NCBI RefSeq assembly: GCF_027923585.1
Contig: NZ_BRPL01000002.1
Location: 62,001 to 126,000, forward strand
Source: Philodulcilactobacillus myokonensis
GTDB taxonomy: Bacteria > Bacillota > Bacilli > Lactobacillales > Lactobacillaceae
Direction: 5' to 3'
DNA: 64,000 nucleotides
Position 1 is the stretch's first letter. Every line of letters starts with the position of its first letter. The position numbers were made by a program, and so were the translations under genes. This document shows positions 29,702 through 37,785 of this stretch, piece after piece. Under the pieces are notes generated by a model. It searched no databases. It saw only the letters and a list, made by a program, of their open reading frames with translations, and had not been told where the DNA came from.

Positions 29702-29756
29702 GGTACCAAATAAAAAATAAGACTTAATCCCAAAAATTAAGCTTTATTTTTTACTG
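29702..29756 (+). terminator. Terminator between the two sugar porters
   Basis: AATAAgaCTTAAT pairs with ATTAAGcTTTATT and is followed by TTTTT. Confidence 0.75.
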
Positions 29757-29843
29757 TATTTTAATCAAGCTTTCTATTTACTATCAGTAGTCATTTTTAA
29801 GTACAATATAGTTACATAATTTTAAATTAAGGAGTATATTTTT

Positions 29844-30758
29844 ATGAATATTTTAATCGCGTTATTTCCGGCGCTAGTTTGGGGTGCTGGTCCAATTATT
29901 GCCACCATCGTTGGTGGAAAACCAATTAACCAGTTATTAGGAACCGGTTATGGTCAAATGATCGTCGGAGTAATCCTATATTTGATTTTTAGACCAGAGA
30001 TGACTTTGAGCGCTTTCTTCTGGTGTTTCTTAGGTGGAGCTTTATGGTCAATTGCTCAATTAATGCAGTTCACTTCCTTCGTCGAAATGGATGTTTCAAC
30101 CGCCATGCCAGTTTCAACTGGCCTGCAATTAATTGAAATCCCATTATCCGGTGTCATTTTCTGGGGTGAATGGGCTAGTGGTCAATCAAAATTGATTGGA
30201 TTTTTAAGCATCGTCCTATTGATTGTTGGAATTACATTTACCAGCCTTCGTAGTAAACGAAATCAGAATAGTGCACCCAAGAAAAAGATGAATTATAAAA
30301 AGGGAATGTTGATGTTATTAATTGGTTCATTTGGGTACACGGCCTGCTCCGTTTTTCCAAGAATTCCGAATGCTAGTGGGATGACCGGCCTATTACCACA
30401 GACCCTTGGCATGTTCTTCGGTGGTGTGGTTCTAGCTGCAATTATGAATCACCGTAATTCTAATGTTAGTGGATCATCTAATGGTGCAGCTGCTAAACCG
30501 ATTTGGTATGATAAATGGACTAAGGAAAGTATTACCATTGGTCTTTTAGGTGGATTAGGAACCCTTGCCTATTTAACTTCATTGAAACTAAACGGAGTGG
30601 CAACTTCATTCCCATTAACCCAATTAAATGTTGTTGTTTCAACCATTGGTGCGATTGTTATTTTACATGAACATAAGACCCATCAAGAATTAACATTTAC
30701 CCTTGTTGGATTGATCATGATTATGATTGCGGCATTCATGATTGCAAAAATTAGTTAA
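29844..30758 (+). CDS. GRP-family sugar uptake protein, copy 2
   Basis: 304 residues, clearly a tandem duplicate of the previous gene: both share FTSF, DVSTAMP, STGLQLIEIPL, GVIFWGEWA, SVFPRIP and VATSFPLTQL. The cytoplasmic loop after TM5 (SKRNQNSAPKKKMNYKKG) and the loop before TM8 have diverged. No cre-like site is seen before it, so the pair may be expressed under different conditions. AAGGAG precedes the ATG. Confidence 0.87.
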   Translation: MNILIALFPALVWGAGPIIATIVGGKPINQLLGTGYGQMIVGVILYLIFRPEMTLSAFFWCFLGGALWSIAQLMQFTSFVEMDVSTAMPVSTGLQLIEIPLSGVIFWGEWASGQSKLIGFLSIVLLIVGITFTSLRSKRNQNSAPKKKMNYKKGMLMLLIGSFGYTACSVFPRIPNASGMTGLLPQTLGMFFGGVVLAAIMNHRNSNVSGSSNGAAAKPIWYDKWTKESITIGLLGGLGTLAYLTSLKLNGVATSFPLTQLNVVVSTIGAIVILHEHKTHQELTFTLVGLIMIMIAAFMIAKIS

Positions 30759-30787
30759 AAATATAAATAGAGTGCAATTTAAAAATT

Positions 30788-30828
30788 TAAAACCTAATCC
30801 CGATTGAATATCGGAATTAGGTTTTTTC
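30788..30828 (+). terminator. Terminator after sugar porter copy 2
   Basis: AAACCTAATcCCGAT and ATCGGAATTAGGTTT arms followed by TTTC. Confidence 0.85.
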
Positions 30829-30976
30829 TTTGAATAAGCTGATAAATGTTAAGTGTTTTAATTAGGATTATTGGTGTTAAAAAGATTAGGATATATATAT
30901 ATGAATAAATGATGAAAATGATTTAACTCACTGGTTCTTGATAATTATGTCATTCATAATTAAAGAAGGCAATTCT

Positions 30977-31156
30977 ATGTTTAATCAATTATTTTTAAAT
31001 TTCTTAAGCGCTGCTAATATGTTAAAAAGCGCCAATCGTAATATTGGAAAACCACTTACTGCAACGTCTGCTTCATGTCTTACTGTGATAGCCTTAGTTA
31101 TCTTCTATTTGTACTATGTATTTGGCAAAAAATTTGATCAAAAGCATCATATTTAA
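30977..31156 (+). CDS. Small single-pass membrane protein
   Basis: 59 residues beginning MFNQLFLNFLSAAN, with one membrane helix SCLTVIALVIFYLYYVFG and a basic end KKFDQKHHI. AAGAAGG lies 7 bases before the ATG at 30977; a longer frame from 30938 has no site. I do not recognise a family. It stands alone between two terminators, so it is probably its own transcript. Confidence 0.55.
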   Translation: MFNQLFLNFLSAANMLKSANRNIGKPLTATSASCLTVIALVIFYLYYVFGKKFDQKHHI

Positions 31157-31180
31157 TCTAAGTAGACTTGATAAATAGTA

Positions 31181-31224
31181 AACGAAAAAAGCAGACATTA
31201 AATTCAAAAATGTCTGCCTTTTAT
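31181..31224 (+). terminator. Terminator
   Basis: AAGCAGACATT and AATGTCTGCCTT arms followed by TTATT, after the small membrane protein gene. Confidence 0.8.
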
Positions 31225-31248
31225 TATATAAATTTTTTTGTTTTATAT

Positions 31249-31279
31249 TTGACTTAGAGTGGACTCTAAGTGCTAACTT
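31249..31279 (+). promoter_or_regulatory. MerR-type promoter with dyad in a 19-bp spacer
   Basis: TTGACT (31249-31254) and TAACTT (31274-31279) are 19 bp apart. ACTTAGAGT-GG-ACTCTAAGT (31252-31271) is a perfect 9-bp dyad between them, the pattern of AdhR-like MerR promoters. It precedes the merR-cupin-CMD operon. Confidence 0.85.
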
Positions 31280-31321
31280 ATTAAGTAATCAATTGATGTT
31301 TTATTTTAAAGGAGTTTTTTC

Positions 31322-31735
31322 ATGAAAAAATATTCCATTGGCGAATTTGCAAATCAGGTTGGATTAACAACCTATACGCTAAGATATTATGAAAAGAAAC
31401 ACTTAATTATTCCGCAACGTGATGCTAATGACCGTCGTTATTATACCGATGATGATATTAAATGGATCGGTTTTCTTTTACATCTGAAGGGAACCGGGAT
31501 GTCAATGAATGAAATTACTGAGTACGTAAAATTACGTGCTGCTGGTGATTCCTCCATTCCTAAACGAAAGCAGCTTCTAAAAGATGTTCAAGCAAGAAGT
31601 TTATCCCAAATTGAAGAGATGAAAGTTCATTTGGGAGTTCTATCGAAAAAGATTGATTGGTATGATGGCAAGTTAAAACACACGATTTCGGAAAGTTTTG
31701 GCGATTATTTAAAACGGCTTAGATCAAAGGAGTAA
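31322..31735 (+). CDS. MerR-family regulator (AdhR-like)
   Basis: 137 residues. The winged helix is YSIGEFANQVGLTTYTLRYY followed by EKKHLIIPQRD and the second helical part DIKWIGFLLHLKGTGMSM. A dimerising coiled coil follows. No metal-binding cysteine is present, so it is not a metal sensor; related proteins respond to aldehydes or electrophiles. AAGGAG precedes the ATG. It heads an operon with a cupin and a CMD protein and probably acts on the dyad 50 bp upstream. Confidence 0.9.
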   Translation: MKKYSIGEFANQVGLTTYTLRYYEKKHLIIPQRDANDRRYYTDDDIKWIGFLLHLKGTGMSMNEITEYVKLRAAGDSSIPKRKQLLKDVQARSLSQIEEMKVHLGVLSKKIDWYDGKLKHTISESFGDYLKRLRSKE

Positions 31736-31741
31736 TTCAAA

Positions 31742-32176
31742 ATGGCTAAAAATGAAAATGTAAAGAACGGAATTATTTTTGGACGTGGACAAAAAAATGA
31801 TGCTTTTGCTAAGTACTTTACCGGTCAAAGCTATTTAAAGGGCCTGGTTAGTCCTGAAAAAGAAGTCAATGTTGGCGTTGGAAACGTTACTTTTGAACCC
31901 GGATGCCGAAATAATTGGCATATTCACCACAATGGTTACCAAATTTTATTGGTAACCGGTGGTGAAGGATTATACCAAGAAGAAGGTAAAAGAGCCCAGT
32001 TGTTAAAACCGGAGGATGTCGTTGTGACGCATGATGGTGTTAAACATTGGCATGGTGCCACTCCTGATAGCTGGTTCTCACATGTTGCCATCACTGCTGG
32101 AACTCCAGAATGGTTAGAACCGGTCTCTGATGATCAATTTCAAAAAGCATTTCAACAGGGAAAGGAAGATAAATAA
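31742..32176 (+). CDS. Cupin-domain protein
   Basis: 144 residues forming one cupin barrel. NVTFEPGCRNNWHIHHNGYQIL carries the first metal motif (NWHIH, then Gln/Glu) and VVTHDGVKHWHGATPDSWFSHVAI the second with HWHG; quoted pieces are NWHIHHNG and GVKHWHGATP. Such proteins bind a metal and may be dioxygenases or carboxymuconolactone-linked isomerases. Its stop overlaps the next start (TAATGG), so translation is coupled with the CMD gene. Confidence 0.85.
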   Translation: MAKNENVKNGIIFGRGQKNDAFAKYFTGQSYLKGLVSPEKEVNVGVGNVTFEPGCRNNWHIHHNGYQILLVTGGEGLYQEEGKRAQLLKPEDVVVTHDGVKHWHGATPDSWFSHVAITAGTPEWLEPVSDDQFQKAFQQGKEDK

Positions 32177-32493
32177 TGGCTAAACAAACAGCAGGTCGTA
32201 AGAATTTAGGAAAATTTGCACCAAAATTTGCAGAATTAAATGATGATGTTTTATTCGGACAGGTTTGGTCAAGAACTGATCAATTATCAGCACGTGACCG
32301 AAGCATGATTACGATTTCAGCAATTATTTCTAGCGGTAATTTTGCCCAGCTTGAAGCCCATTTGAAAATGGGGAAAAAGAATGGCATTATTAAAGAAGAG
32401 ATTTCTGAAATGATTACCCACCTATCATTTTACGTCGGTTGGCCAAAAGCTTGGTCAGCATTTGGTATTGCTAAGAAAGTATACGGCGAATAA
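32176..32493 (+). CDS. Carboxymuconolactone decarboxylase (CMD) family protein
   Basis: 105 residues. SARDRSMITISAIISSGN and HLSFYVGWPKAWSAFGIAKKV match the CMD/AhpD-like fold; the usual catalytic CxxC is absent, as in gamma-CMD-like members. The same cupin+CMD pairing is common in lactobacilli as a redox or aldehyde-stress unit. It overlaps the cupin gene by one base and is the last gene of the MerR operon. Confidence 0.85.
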   Translation: MAKQTAGRKNLGKFAPKFAELNDDVLFGQVWSRTDQLSARDRSMITISAIISSGNFAQLEAHLKMGKKNGIIKEEISEMITHLSFYVGWPKAWSAFGIAKKVYGE

Positions 32494-32603
32494 ATTATCG
32501 AATATAAAAAGAAACAAGTATATCGTTATTGAGCGTTATCCTTGTTTTTACTTTAATAAGACCTATCATGTTCATAAATCATGAATATATTGAGGTGTTT
32601 GTA

Positions 32604-32816
32604 ATGACAATTAAAGATATGAAAAAAATATTATTAAACTATGTTGCCTATGATATTCCAGTGATTGGTTTAATCGTTTCATTGTTGGCAATTTTCTTCT
32701 TTGTATTCATTAAGGGTGGAAATTTGTTGTCAGTAAGACTGTATTTATTCTTACCATTAATTGTGAGTGACGCAATTGCAATGCCGTTCTGGATATTTAA
32801 TTTGATTAAAAATTAA
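32604..32816 (+). CDS. Small two-helix membrane protein
   Basis: 70 residues, MTIKDMKKILLNYVAYDIP then two hydrophobic helices (VIGLIVSLLAIFFFVFI and LYLFLPLIVSDAIAMPFWIF). TGAGGTG lies 8 bases before the ATG. I see no known family. It is between the CMD gene and a bidirectional terminator; it could share the MerR transcript or have its own promoter. Confidence 0.5.
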   Translation: MTIKDMKKILLNYVAYDIPVIGLIVSLLAIFFFVFIKGGNLLSVRLYLFLPLIVSDAIAMPFWIFNLIKN

Positions 32817-32838
32817 GCATGATTTTATCTTAAAACTA

Positions 32839-32876
32839 AAAAATAGTTCAATCCAATTTTGGATTGAACTATTTTT
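32839..32876. terminator. Bidirectional terminator
   Basis: AAAAATAGTTCAATCC and GGATTGAACTATTTTT, perfect 16-bp arms and a 6-base loop, between convergent genes. Confidence 0.92.
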
Positions 32877-32904
32877 GTACTTAATTACGTTTTAAATAAA
32901 ATAA

Positions 32905-34434
32905 TTAATTATTTTGTTCGTAGTCTTCGTTATCAATGATCATTCGTTTAGCACGGTGATGAATTCCAACGTAGTACATTAGAATTGAAACTAATACGAA
33001 TAATACTGGTCCAGCAAAGGTCCAGAATGCAGTGGAATATTGATGAGACATTAGTGGTGAAATTAAGTTCATCAAAACCGCAAAAGTCATTGCAATCAAT
33101 AGCACGATGGTTGCTAAGTATGTGGTTCCCATGCTGTGGAAGAAGACAACGCCACGCTTTAAATCAGTTCGCTTCTTGAAGAAGATGAAACCAATTACAA
33201 CGAAGTAGTATGGGAAGACAGAACCAATATTACCCATATCGGTAATGATTTGGTAGAACTGCTGACCACTATTACCAGTTAATGAAATGAAGATTAAAGC
33301 AACCACGATAACACCACATTCAACCCACATCGCACCGGCTGGCATATCGTGTTTATTGAATTTAGCAATTTTCTTTGGCCATAGATCCTTAGAAGAACCA
33401 GCGATTAAACCTTTAACTGGTGAATAAATCAATACAACAACTAAACCAATTAATGGAAGTAATGATCCAATTGATAGAACTCTAACTAAGGTACCACTAA
33501 TGATTTCACCAGTAGCAGTTGACCAGCCAAATGCATGGGCTAAGCCAACTCCTAAGTTACCCATTAAGTAGAAACCATTATTGTATAGGTTAACGTTTGG
33601 ATTACCCATAACTTTAAGCCAGTTAGTAGCAAGTCCACAAACGAAGATTCCAACGATATAAAGGGTGGTCATAACGATGGCAACCCAAATCATTGCTTTA
33701 GGGAAATCCCTTTGTGGGTTCTTCATCTTATCAATGAAACCACTAGATGATTCCATTCCACCAAAGGCAAACATTGCGTAAATAATGAATGACATGATGG
33801 CTACCGGTGATTGAAAGGCCGGGTTCGGTGACTTAATAAAGGTATTCATTCCGTGGATCGGTTGTGCTAAATGTCCATTAATAAAGAAAATAATAACTGA
33901 TGCTAGAATGAAAATAGCAATTACACTTAGTGATACAACTCCAGCAATCGTAGCGGTCATTGCAATTTGTTTAACACCCTTAGTGGCAAAATATGTAGCA
34001 GCAATAATAAATACAATTCCCATTAAAGCGGCTACTTCGTTACTATCTAAGGAGCCTAAATGCCACGTTTCACTAATATCTTTTCCAAAAATAGCTCCAG
34101 AAAGGTTAACACCAAGTCCAGAAACATTTTGCAATAGATTAATTACCCATAGGCCAACCCAACAAAATGTACCAATAAAAGCCCATTTTTCTCCTAATGA
34201 ATTAATTAACCAGGTGTAAAAACCACCATGATCTTGTTCAATTGCTCCACTATATTCAGCAAAAATCATTGCTAATGGGAATAGATAGATGATTGCACAG
34301 AGTACGTACCAAATGATACTGGCATATCCCATTTGGTTATATCCAGTAACAATATTACTGAAACCAAATTCGGTTGCGATAATAACCAGAACTAATTTAA
34401 GGGTCGATATGTTTGCATCCTTCTGATTATTCAT
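32905..34434 (-). CDS. APC-family amino acid permease (YjeM/GABA antiporter-like)
   Basis: 509 residues, about 12 helices. TEFGFSNIVTGYNQMGYASI at the start, FAEYSGAIEQDHGGFYTWL, and GGMESSSGFIDKMKNPQRDF (the G(M/I)E region) fit the glutamate:GABA antiporter branch of the APC superfamily. A close paralogue at 37786-39303 is under a lysine riboswitch; no riboswitch precedes this copy. It follows a small unknown gene by 19 bp, probably in one operon. The substrate is not known. Confidence 0.85.
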   Translation of the reverse strand: MNNQKDANISTLKLVLVIIATEFGFSNIVTGYNQMGYASIIWYVLCAIIYLFPLAMIFAEYSGAIEQDHGGFYTWLINSLGEKWAFIGTFCWVGLWVINLLQNVSGLGVNLSGAIFGKDISETWHLGSLDSNEVAALMGIVFIIAATYFATKGVKQIAMTATIAGVVSLSVIAIFILASVIIFFINGHLAQPIHGMNTFIKSPNPAFQSPVAIMSFIIYAMFAFGGMESSSGFIDKMKNPQRDFPKAMIWVAIVMTTLYIVGIFVCGLATNWLKVMGNPNVNLYNNGFYLMGNLGVGLAHAFGWSTATGEIISGTLVRVLSIGSLLPLIGLVVVLIYSPVKGLIAGSSKDLWPKKIAKFNKHDMPAGAMWVECGVIVVALIFISLTGNSGQQFYQIITDMGNIGSVFPYYFVVIGFIFFKKRTDLKRGVVFFHSMGTTYLATIVLLIAMTFAVLMNLISPLMSHQYSTAFWTFAGPVLFVLVSILMYYVGIHHRAKRMIIDNEDYEQNN

Positions 34435-34453
34435 ATTCTAAATCCTCTTTCTT

Positions 34454-34822
34454 TTAAAAAATATTCATAAATTTGTGGCGTGGCAATGGTAACTTACCCT
34501 TCGCCTTCTTTTGATCGTCAGCGATGGTACCTAAACCAACTTTGATCTTTAGATAGTCATCATCTGACATGACGCTATGCTTACTGACAAAAATAGCAAC
34601 TTTCATATTATACTTATGATTTTTGTTGTTATAACTGTCTAAGCTGGCATCGACAATTGGCCGCATCCTGGAGGCCTTGTCCATGTCGCCTAAAGCAACA
34701 CCAATGGTAGCAGTTGCTAAATCAACCGCTGCATTGTCATCAGTCGAATCAGCTTCAGCTAATCGTAAGTCTTGATTAATATAATCGGTCAAATTTTGTA
34801 ACTTATGATGTAGTTTTGGCAT
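34454..34822 (-). CDS. Hypothetical protein upstream of the APC permease
   Basis: 122 residues, soluble, no signal or membrane segment. The N-terminal half (LQNLTDYINQDLRLAEAD) looks helical; the C-terminal half has HKYNMKVAIFVSKHSVMSDD, then a basic end KLPLPRHKFMNIF. I do not recognise it. GGGGAG precedes the ATG. Being first in a probable two-gene operon with an amino acid permease, it may have a regulatory or accessory role, but that is a guess. Confidence 0.6.
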   Translation of the reverse strand: MPKLHHKLQNLTDYINQDLRLAEADSTDDNAAVDLATATIGVALGDMDKASRMRPIVDASLDSYNNKNHKYNMKVAIFVSKHSVMSDDDYLKIKVGLGTIADDQKKAKGKLPLPRHKFMNIF

Positions 34823-34949
34823 GATTGTTCATCTCCCCTCAACAAATTAAATTATTTCTAGCTTAAAATATACTAAAAAAAATGTCAATTTAATTATAAT
34901 TATACTTATTATATCATTTTGTTCTTAATTAATTAATATTTTTTACTAA

Positions 34950-34998
34950 TCTTTTGAAAACAAAACCGACAACCCAAAATTAATTGGATTGTCGGTTA
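34950..34998 (-). terminator. Terminator of the small membrane-protein array
   Basis: On the minus strand CCGACAATCCAATTAA folds with GGGTTGTCGG and runs into TTTTGTTTT. It ends transcription of the array whose last gene stops at 35020. Confidence 0.85.
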
Positions 34999-35019
34999 AA
35001 ATATGTATTATTTTAATCC

Positions 35020-35376
35020 TTATTTATCTGGAATTGCGTGTTGACTTAATCTGTTCCGTAAGTATAAAAACGTAATCAGAAATCCAAATTCAACGATCCA
35101 CAATACTTTTGCATATATTAAAACACTACAAGGTAAGACAATGGAAATTAGAGCAAAAATGTTATAGAGATAAGCCATCCAGAATATTTTTCTAGAATGT
35201 TTATCATAATGGTGATCACTAACGTGTGGCAACGGTACTGTCGTTGATTTCCAACCGATTAGAACGTACTGCTTATAATTCATCTTTTGGCTGTCTTTTA
35301 GTGCAAAATATTCGCTGACAAATGCGAATATGACAGCACAGATTAGTAAAATGGCGACCAAAGTAGCTGCAAAAAT
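35020..35376 (-). CDS. Small membrane protein with HYDKHS motif (array member 5)
   Basis: 118 residues if begun at an ATT at 35374-35376, 6 bases after GGAAGG; the first TTG (35361) is 21 bases from that site, too far. Layout: N-terminal helix, cytoplasmic or extracytoplasmic LPHVSDHHYDKHSRKIFWMAY, then two helices (VLWIVEFGFLITFLYL last). The same core is in 36567-36911 and in the pseudogene at 35687-36069. No known family is recognised. It is the last gene of a leftward array. Confidence 0.65.
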   Translation of the reverse strand: MFAATLVAILLICAVIFAFVSEYFALKDSQKMNYKQYVLIGWKSTTVPLPHVSDHHYDKHSRKIFWMAYLYNIFALISIVLPCSVLIYAKVLWIVEFGFLITFLYLRNRLSQHAIPDK

Positions 35377-35424
35377 GTTAATCCTTCCTTTGTGAATTAG
35401 ATTGTTTCATTTTTATTTAATTAA

Positions 35425-35583
35425 TTATAGTGATTGTAAAATTAAAGATATTACTAGAAAGAATTCAAAAAAATGTATAAATATTATTAACATATCTTTT
35501 TTATCTTTATGAAAATCTTTTAAAAAAATATATAAATATGATAACAAAGTTAAAGATAATATAATTATATATAATAAATGCAT
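35425..35583 (-). CDS. Small two-helix membrane protein (array member 4)
   Basis: 52 residues, MHLLYIIILSLTLLSYLYIF, then a charged turn KDFHKDKKD and a second helix MLIIFIHFFEFFLVISLIL. GGGTGG lies 11 bases before the ATG. It lacks the HYDKHS motif. The gene is very AT-rich. It lies 48 bp upstream of the last array gene and is probably co-transcribed. It could be a remnant, since the spacing of the site is long. Confidence 0.45.
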   Translation of the reverse strand: MHLLYIIILSLTLLSYLYIFLKDFHKDKKDMLIIFIHFFEFFLVISLILQSL

Positions 35584-35686
35584 TATTTATTTCCACCCAC
35601 CAATGTATAAACTAGATACGGCTGTGTAGCCAATCATGCTGATCATGGTAATTCAACCCGAATCTTAATAGTGTTTTATTAGGATA

Positions 35687-36069
35687 TTATCTAAATCCAT
35701 TTGAATCTTCAATACCATACGTTGAAAACTTTAAATAGAATATATAAAAAATTGCCAAGAGTGGAACGAATAACCAAAGCCATCTTAGCTTCTGCGTTAA
35801 CAAACTAACGATTAATGGAATATCTATGAAAACCATGACACTATATTATAACCATACGCTAACCAGAAAATCTTGCTGGAATGTTTATCATAATGGCAAT
35901 CTGAAATATGGGGCAACGGAATCGTTTGACCGATTGTCCAATGAATATAGCTATGGTTTTCATTTTTATAGTATTTCTTTTGAATTCGTCTGAGTGAATA
36001 ATATTTTTCCACAAGCGAAATTGTGACTGGAATTGCAATTCAAATAATTAAATATTCGCCCAATGACAT
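35687..36069 (-). pseudogene. Broken HYDKHS-motif membrane protein (array member 3)
   Basis: Starts ATG at 36067-36069, 8 bases after GGGG, reads MSLGEYLII, then meets an in-frame TGA where a Trp is likely (II*IAIPV). It resumes through PLPHISDCHYDKHSSKIFWLAY and YGYNIV, then shifts frame near 35840 and continues MVFIDIPLIVSLLTQKLRWL to YGIEDSNGFR. The rebuilt product is the same length and layout as the intact paralogues at 35020 and 36567. Two independent lesions make it a pseudogene rather than a sequencing slip. Confidence 0.8.
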
Positions 36070-36084
36070 TGAATCAACCCCAAG

Positions 36085-36543
36085 TTAATTAGATTTATTT
36101 GCCTTATTAATCATAATTTTAGCGGTTCTTTGATTTAACTTAAATTTAGTCATAATCATTAATTCATGCTGATAAGAAGGGACATGATTAATAATTTTTC
36201 TTGCATCGTTAATCTTTTCTGAATTGTTTAAAACATGTTTCCTTTTAAGATAGCCAATGATGAAAACTACTGATATTAATAAGAAGTATGCAAGTAAGAT
36301 TAATTCATGATTATCAAATGGATTAATTACGATGATAATGCCAATTTCATATAGGAAATATAGTAGCCAAAGAGCACTTTTAGATTCATAATTTGTGTTT
36401 GTGAAGTAGAAGTATTCGTTGAAAATGCTAACAAAGTGATTCTTGTTTTTGCTTTGTGATCCTTTAAGTGTGAAGTAAGTAACAAAAAAACTACCGATTA
36501 ATACAATTAATAATAATGAAAACGTGACAATATAAAATAACAC
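36085..36543 (-). CDS. Membrane protein related to the HYDKHS array (array member 2)
   Basis: 152 residues from a GTG preceded by GGGAGG. N-terminal helix MLFYIVTFSLLLIVLIGSFF and FTLKGSQSKNKNHF resemble the array, but the HYDKHS core is replaced by NTNYESKSALWLLYFLYEIG. Two more helices follow, then a C-terminal soluble region of about 50 residues (KINDARKIINHVPSYQHELM) rich in Lys and Asn that the others lack. Function unknown. It overlaps the transcription unit between members 1 and 3 with 15-23 bp gaps. Confidence 0.65.
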   Translation of the reverse strand: MLFYIVTFSLLLIVLIGSFFVTYFTLKGSQSKNKNHFVSIFNEYFYFTNTNYESKSALWLLYFLYEIGIIIVINPFDNHELILLAYFLLISVVFIIGYLKRKHVLNNSEKINDARKIINHVPSYQHELMIMTKFKLNQRTAKIMINKANKSN

Positions 36544-36566
36544 GGTTGTCCTCCCTTAATAATACA

Positions 36567-36911
36567 TTATTCGTCTTTAATTGCGTACCGGCCTAGTTCC
36601 TTATAGAAACATGTAAAAATGACTGTAAATGTAATCATTGATAAAATGTAAACATCAAGCCATAATGAATCTAAAACAATTAAGCCAAACGGCAATCCTA
36701 AAAAGATAAGACAACTAATATTGTAGCAGTAAGCAATCCAAAATACTTTCTTAGAGTTTTTATCATAGTGATGATCTTGAATGTAGGGGAGGCGGATCGT
36801 CATATGACTTACGCTGGATGCTAATTTATAATTATGTTTTTGAATGCTTTTTAATAGGCAGTATTCAAACATGAATAGCAAAAACAATACAACTAATATT
36901 AATTTAATCAT
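36567..36911 (-). CDS. Small membrane protein with HYDKHS motif (array member 1)
   Basis: 114 residues from an ATG with AAAGGA upstream. N-terminal helix LILVVLFLLFMFEYCLL, then LPYIQDHHYDKNSKKVFWIAY and YNI, then two helices. It shares the P(H/Y)xxDxHYDK(H/N)SxKxFWxAYxYNI core with array members 3 and 5. It heads the leftward array and is divergent from the membrane-anchored XRE gene, which may regulate it. No known family recognised. Confidence 0.68.
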   Translation of the reverse strand: MIKLILVVLFLLFMFEYCLLKSIQKHNYKLASSVSHMTIRLPYIQDHHYDKNSKKVFWIAYCYNISCLIFLGLPFGLIVLDSLWLDVYILSMITFTVIFTCFYKELGRYAIKDE

Positions 36912-37104
36912 CGTTTAGTGGTTCCTTTCATTTGATATCGTTAAACTAAATTTTCTTCATTTTTTATTAAACGATGAGCTCAATTAATAATCAATATTTG
37001 GAATGTCTTAACTTTTAAGCAAGTATAATTATCGTGAAAAATGCTTGTCTTATAATCGTTACAATTGCTTTTATATCAATGCTTTTCGGTGGGAAGTGAT
37101 CATC

Positions 37105-37740
37105 ATTAAAATTTATAAAAATATTATTGAATTACGAAAGAAACATCAAATGACCCAGCAGGATCTATCAAATTATCTACATGTTTCTAGAAAAACAGTC
37201 TCGGGTTGGGAAAACGAACGCAGTTTTCCAGATATCCAAAGTGTGATGAAAATGAGCCAATTATTTAAGGTTTCAACTGATGATTTGTTAAATGATGATT
37301 TATTGATTCAGCATTATGAATCTGAAAATAAAACCCACCTTAAAAATCAAAAAATATTGAAAATTACATACGTTTTAAACATTATCTTGTTGATTCTGAC
37401 CTATGTTCACATGTTCCAAAAGGTACGGCCTCACACGGCATTTATTCCGATCTTTTTAATAATTAATCTTTTAGTGATGATGATTCATTCTGAAAATAAT
37501 TCGAGATTTAAACGCCCATTGAATTTGTTTGAATTATTTGGTTCCTTTGTTTTAGCAATGTTAATTAATTTATTTTTTGATAATTTTGACCCCAGTCTTA
37601 CGTCAGTGCTTTCTAGCTCTAATTATTCTGCCGCATACACATTAGGGTTCGTTGGCAGTCAGTTCACTCTTAACTTAGAAACCAGCATCAGTTTTTTAGT
37701 CATATTCTTCATGAATCCGTTCATAAAACACAAAAAATGA
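37105..37740 (+). CDS. Membrane-anchored XRE-family regulator (1 of 3)
   Basis: About 211 residues. The N-terminal helix-turn-helix is IIELRKKHQMTQQDLSNYLH then VSRKTVSGWENERSFPDIQS. After a linker come about four membrane helices. The same design is at 42856-43443 and 47311-47964. Aligned with those, Met should fall on an ATT at 37105-37107; GGGAAG lies 8 bases before it, while the alternative GTG at 37096 is almost on top of that site. It is divergent from the HYDKHS array and probably controls it. Confidence 0.8.
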   Translation: MKIYKNIIELRKKHQMTQQDLSNYLHVSRKTVSGWENERSFPDIQSVMKMSQLFKVSTDDLLNDDLLIQHYESENKTHLKNQKILKITYVLNIILLILTYVHMFQKVRPHTAFIPIFLIINLLVMMIHSENNSRFKRPLNLFELFGSFVLAMLINLFFDNFDPSLTSVLSSSNYSAAYTLGFVGSQFTLNLETSISFLVIFFMNPFIKHKK

Positions 37741-37764
37741 CCAGCAGATTGCTGATCATTTTTA
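37736..37764 (+). terminator. Terminator after the XRE gene
   Basis: AATGAcCAGCA and TGCTGATCATT arms followed by TTTATTTT; overlaps the stop codon and also faces the convergent permease gene. Confidence 0.75.
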
Positions 37765-37785
37765 TTTTGTGTAAATTCATTATTT

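Noticed and set aside
28784-30758. The duplicated GRP porters as a transposed repeat.
   Set aside because: No direct or inverted repeats bound the pair, and the copies have diverged widely; an old tandem duplication is enough.
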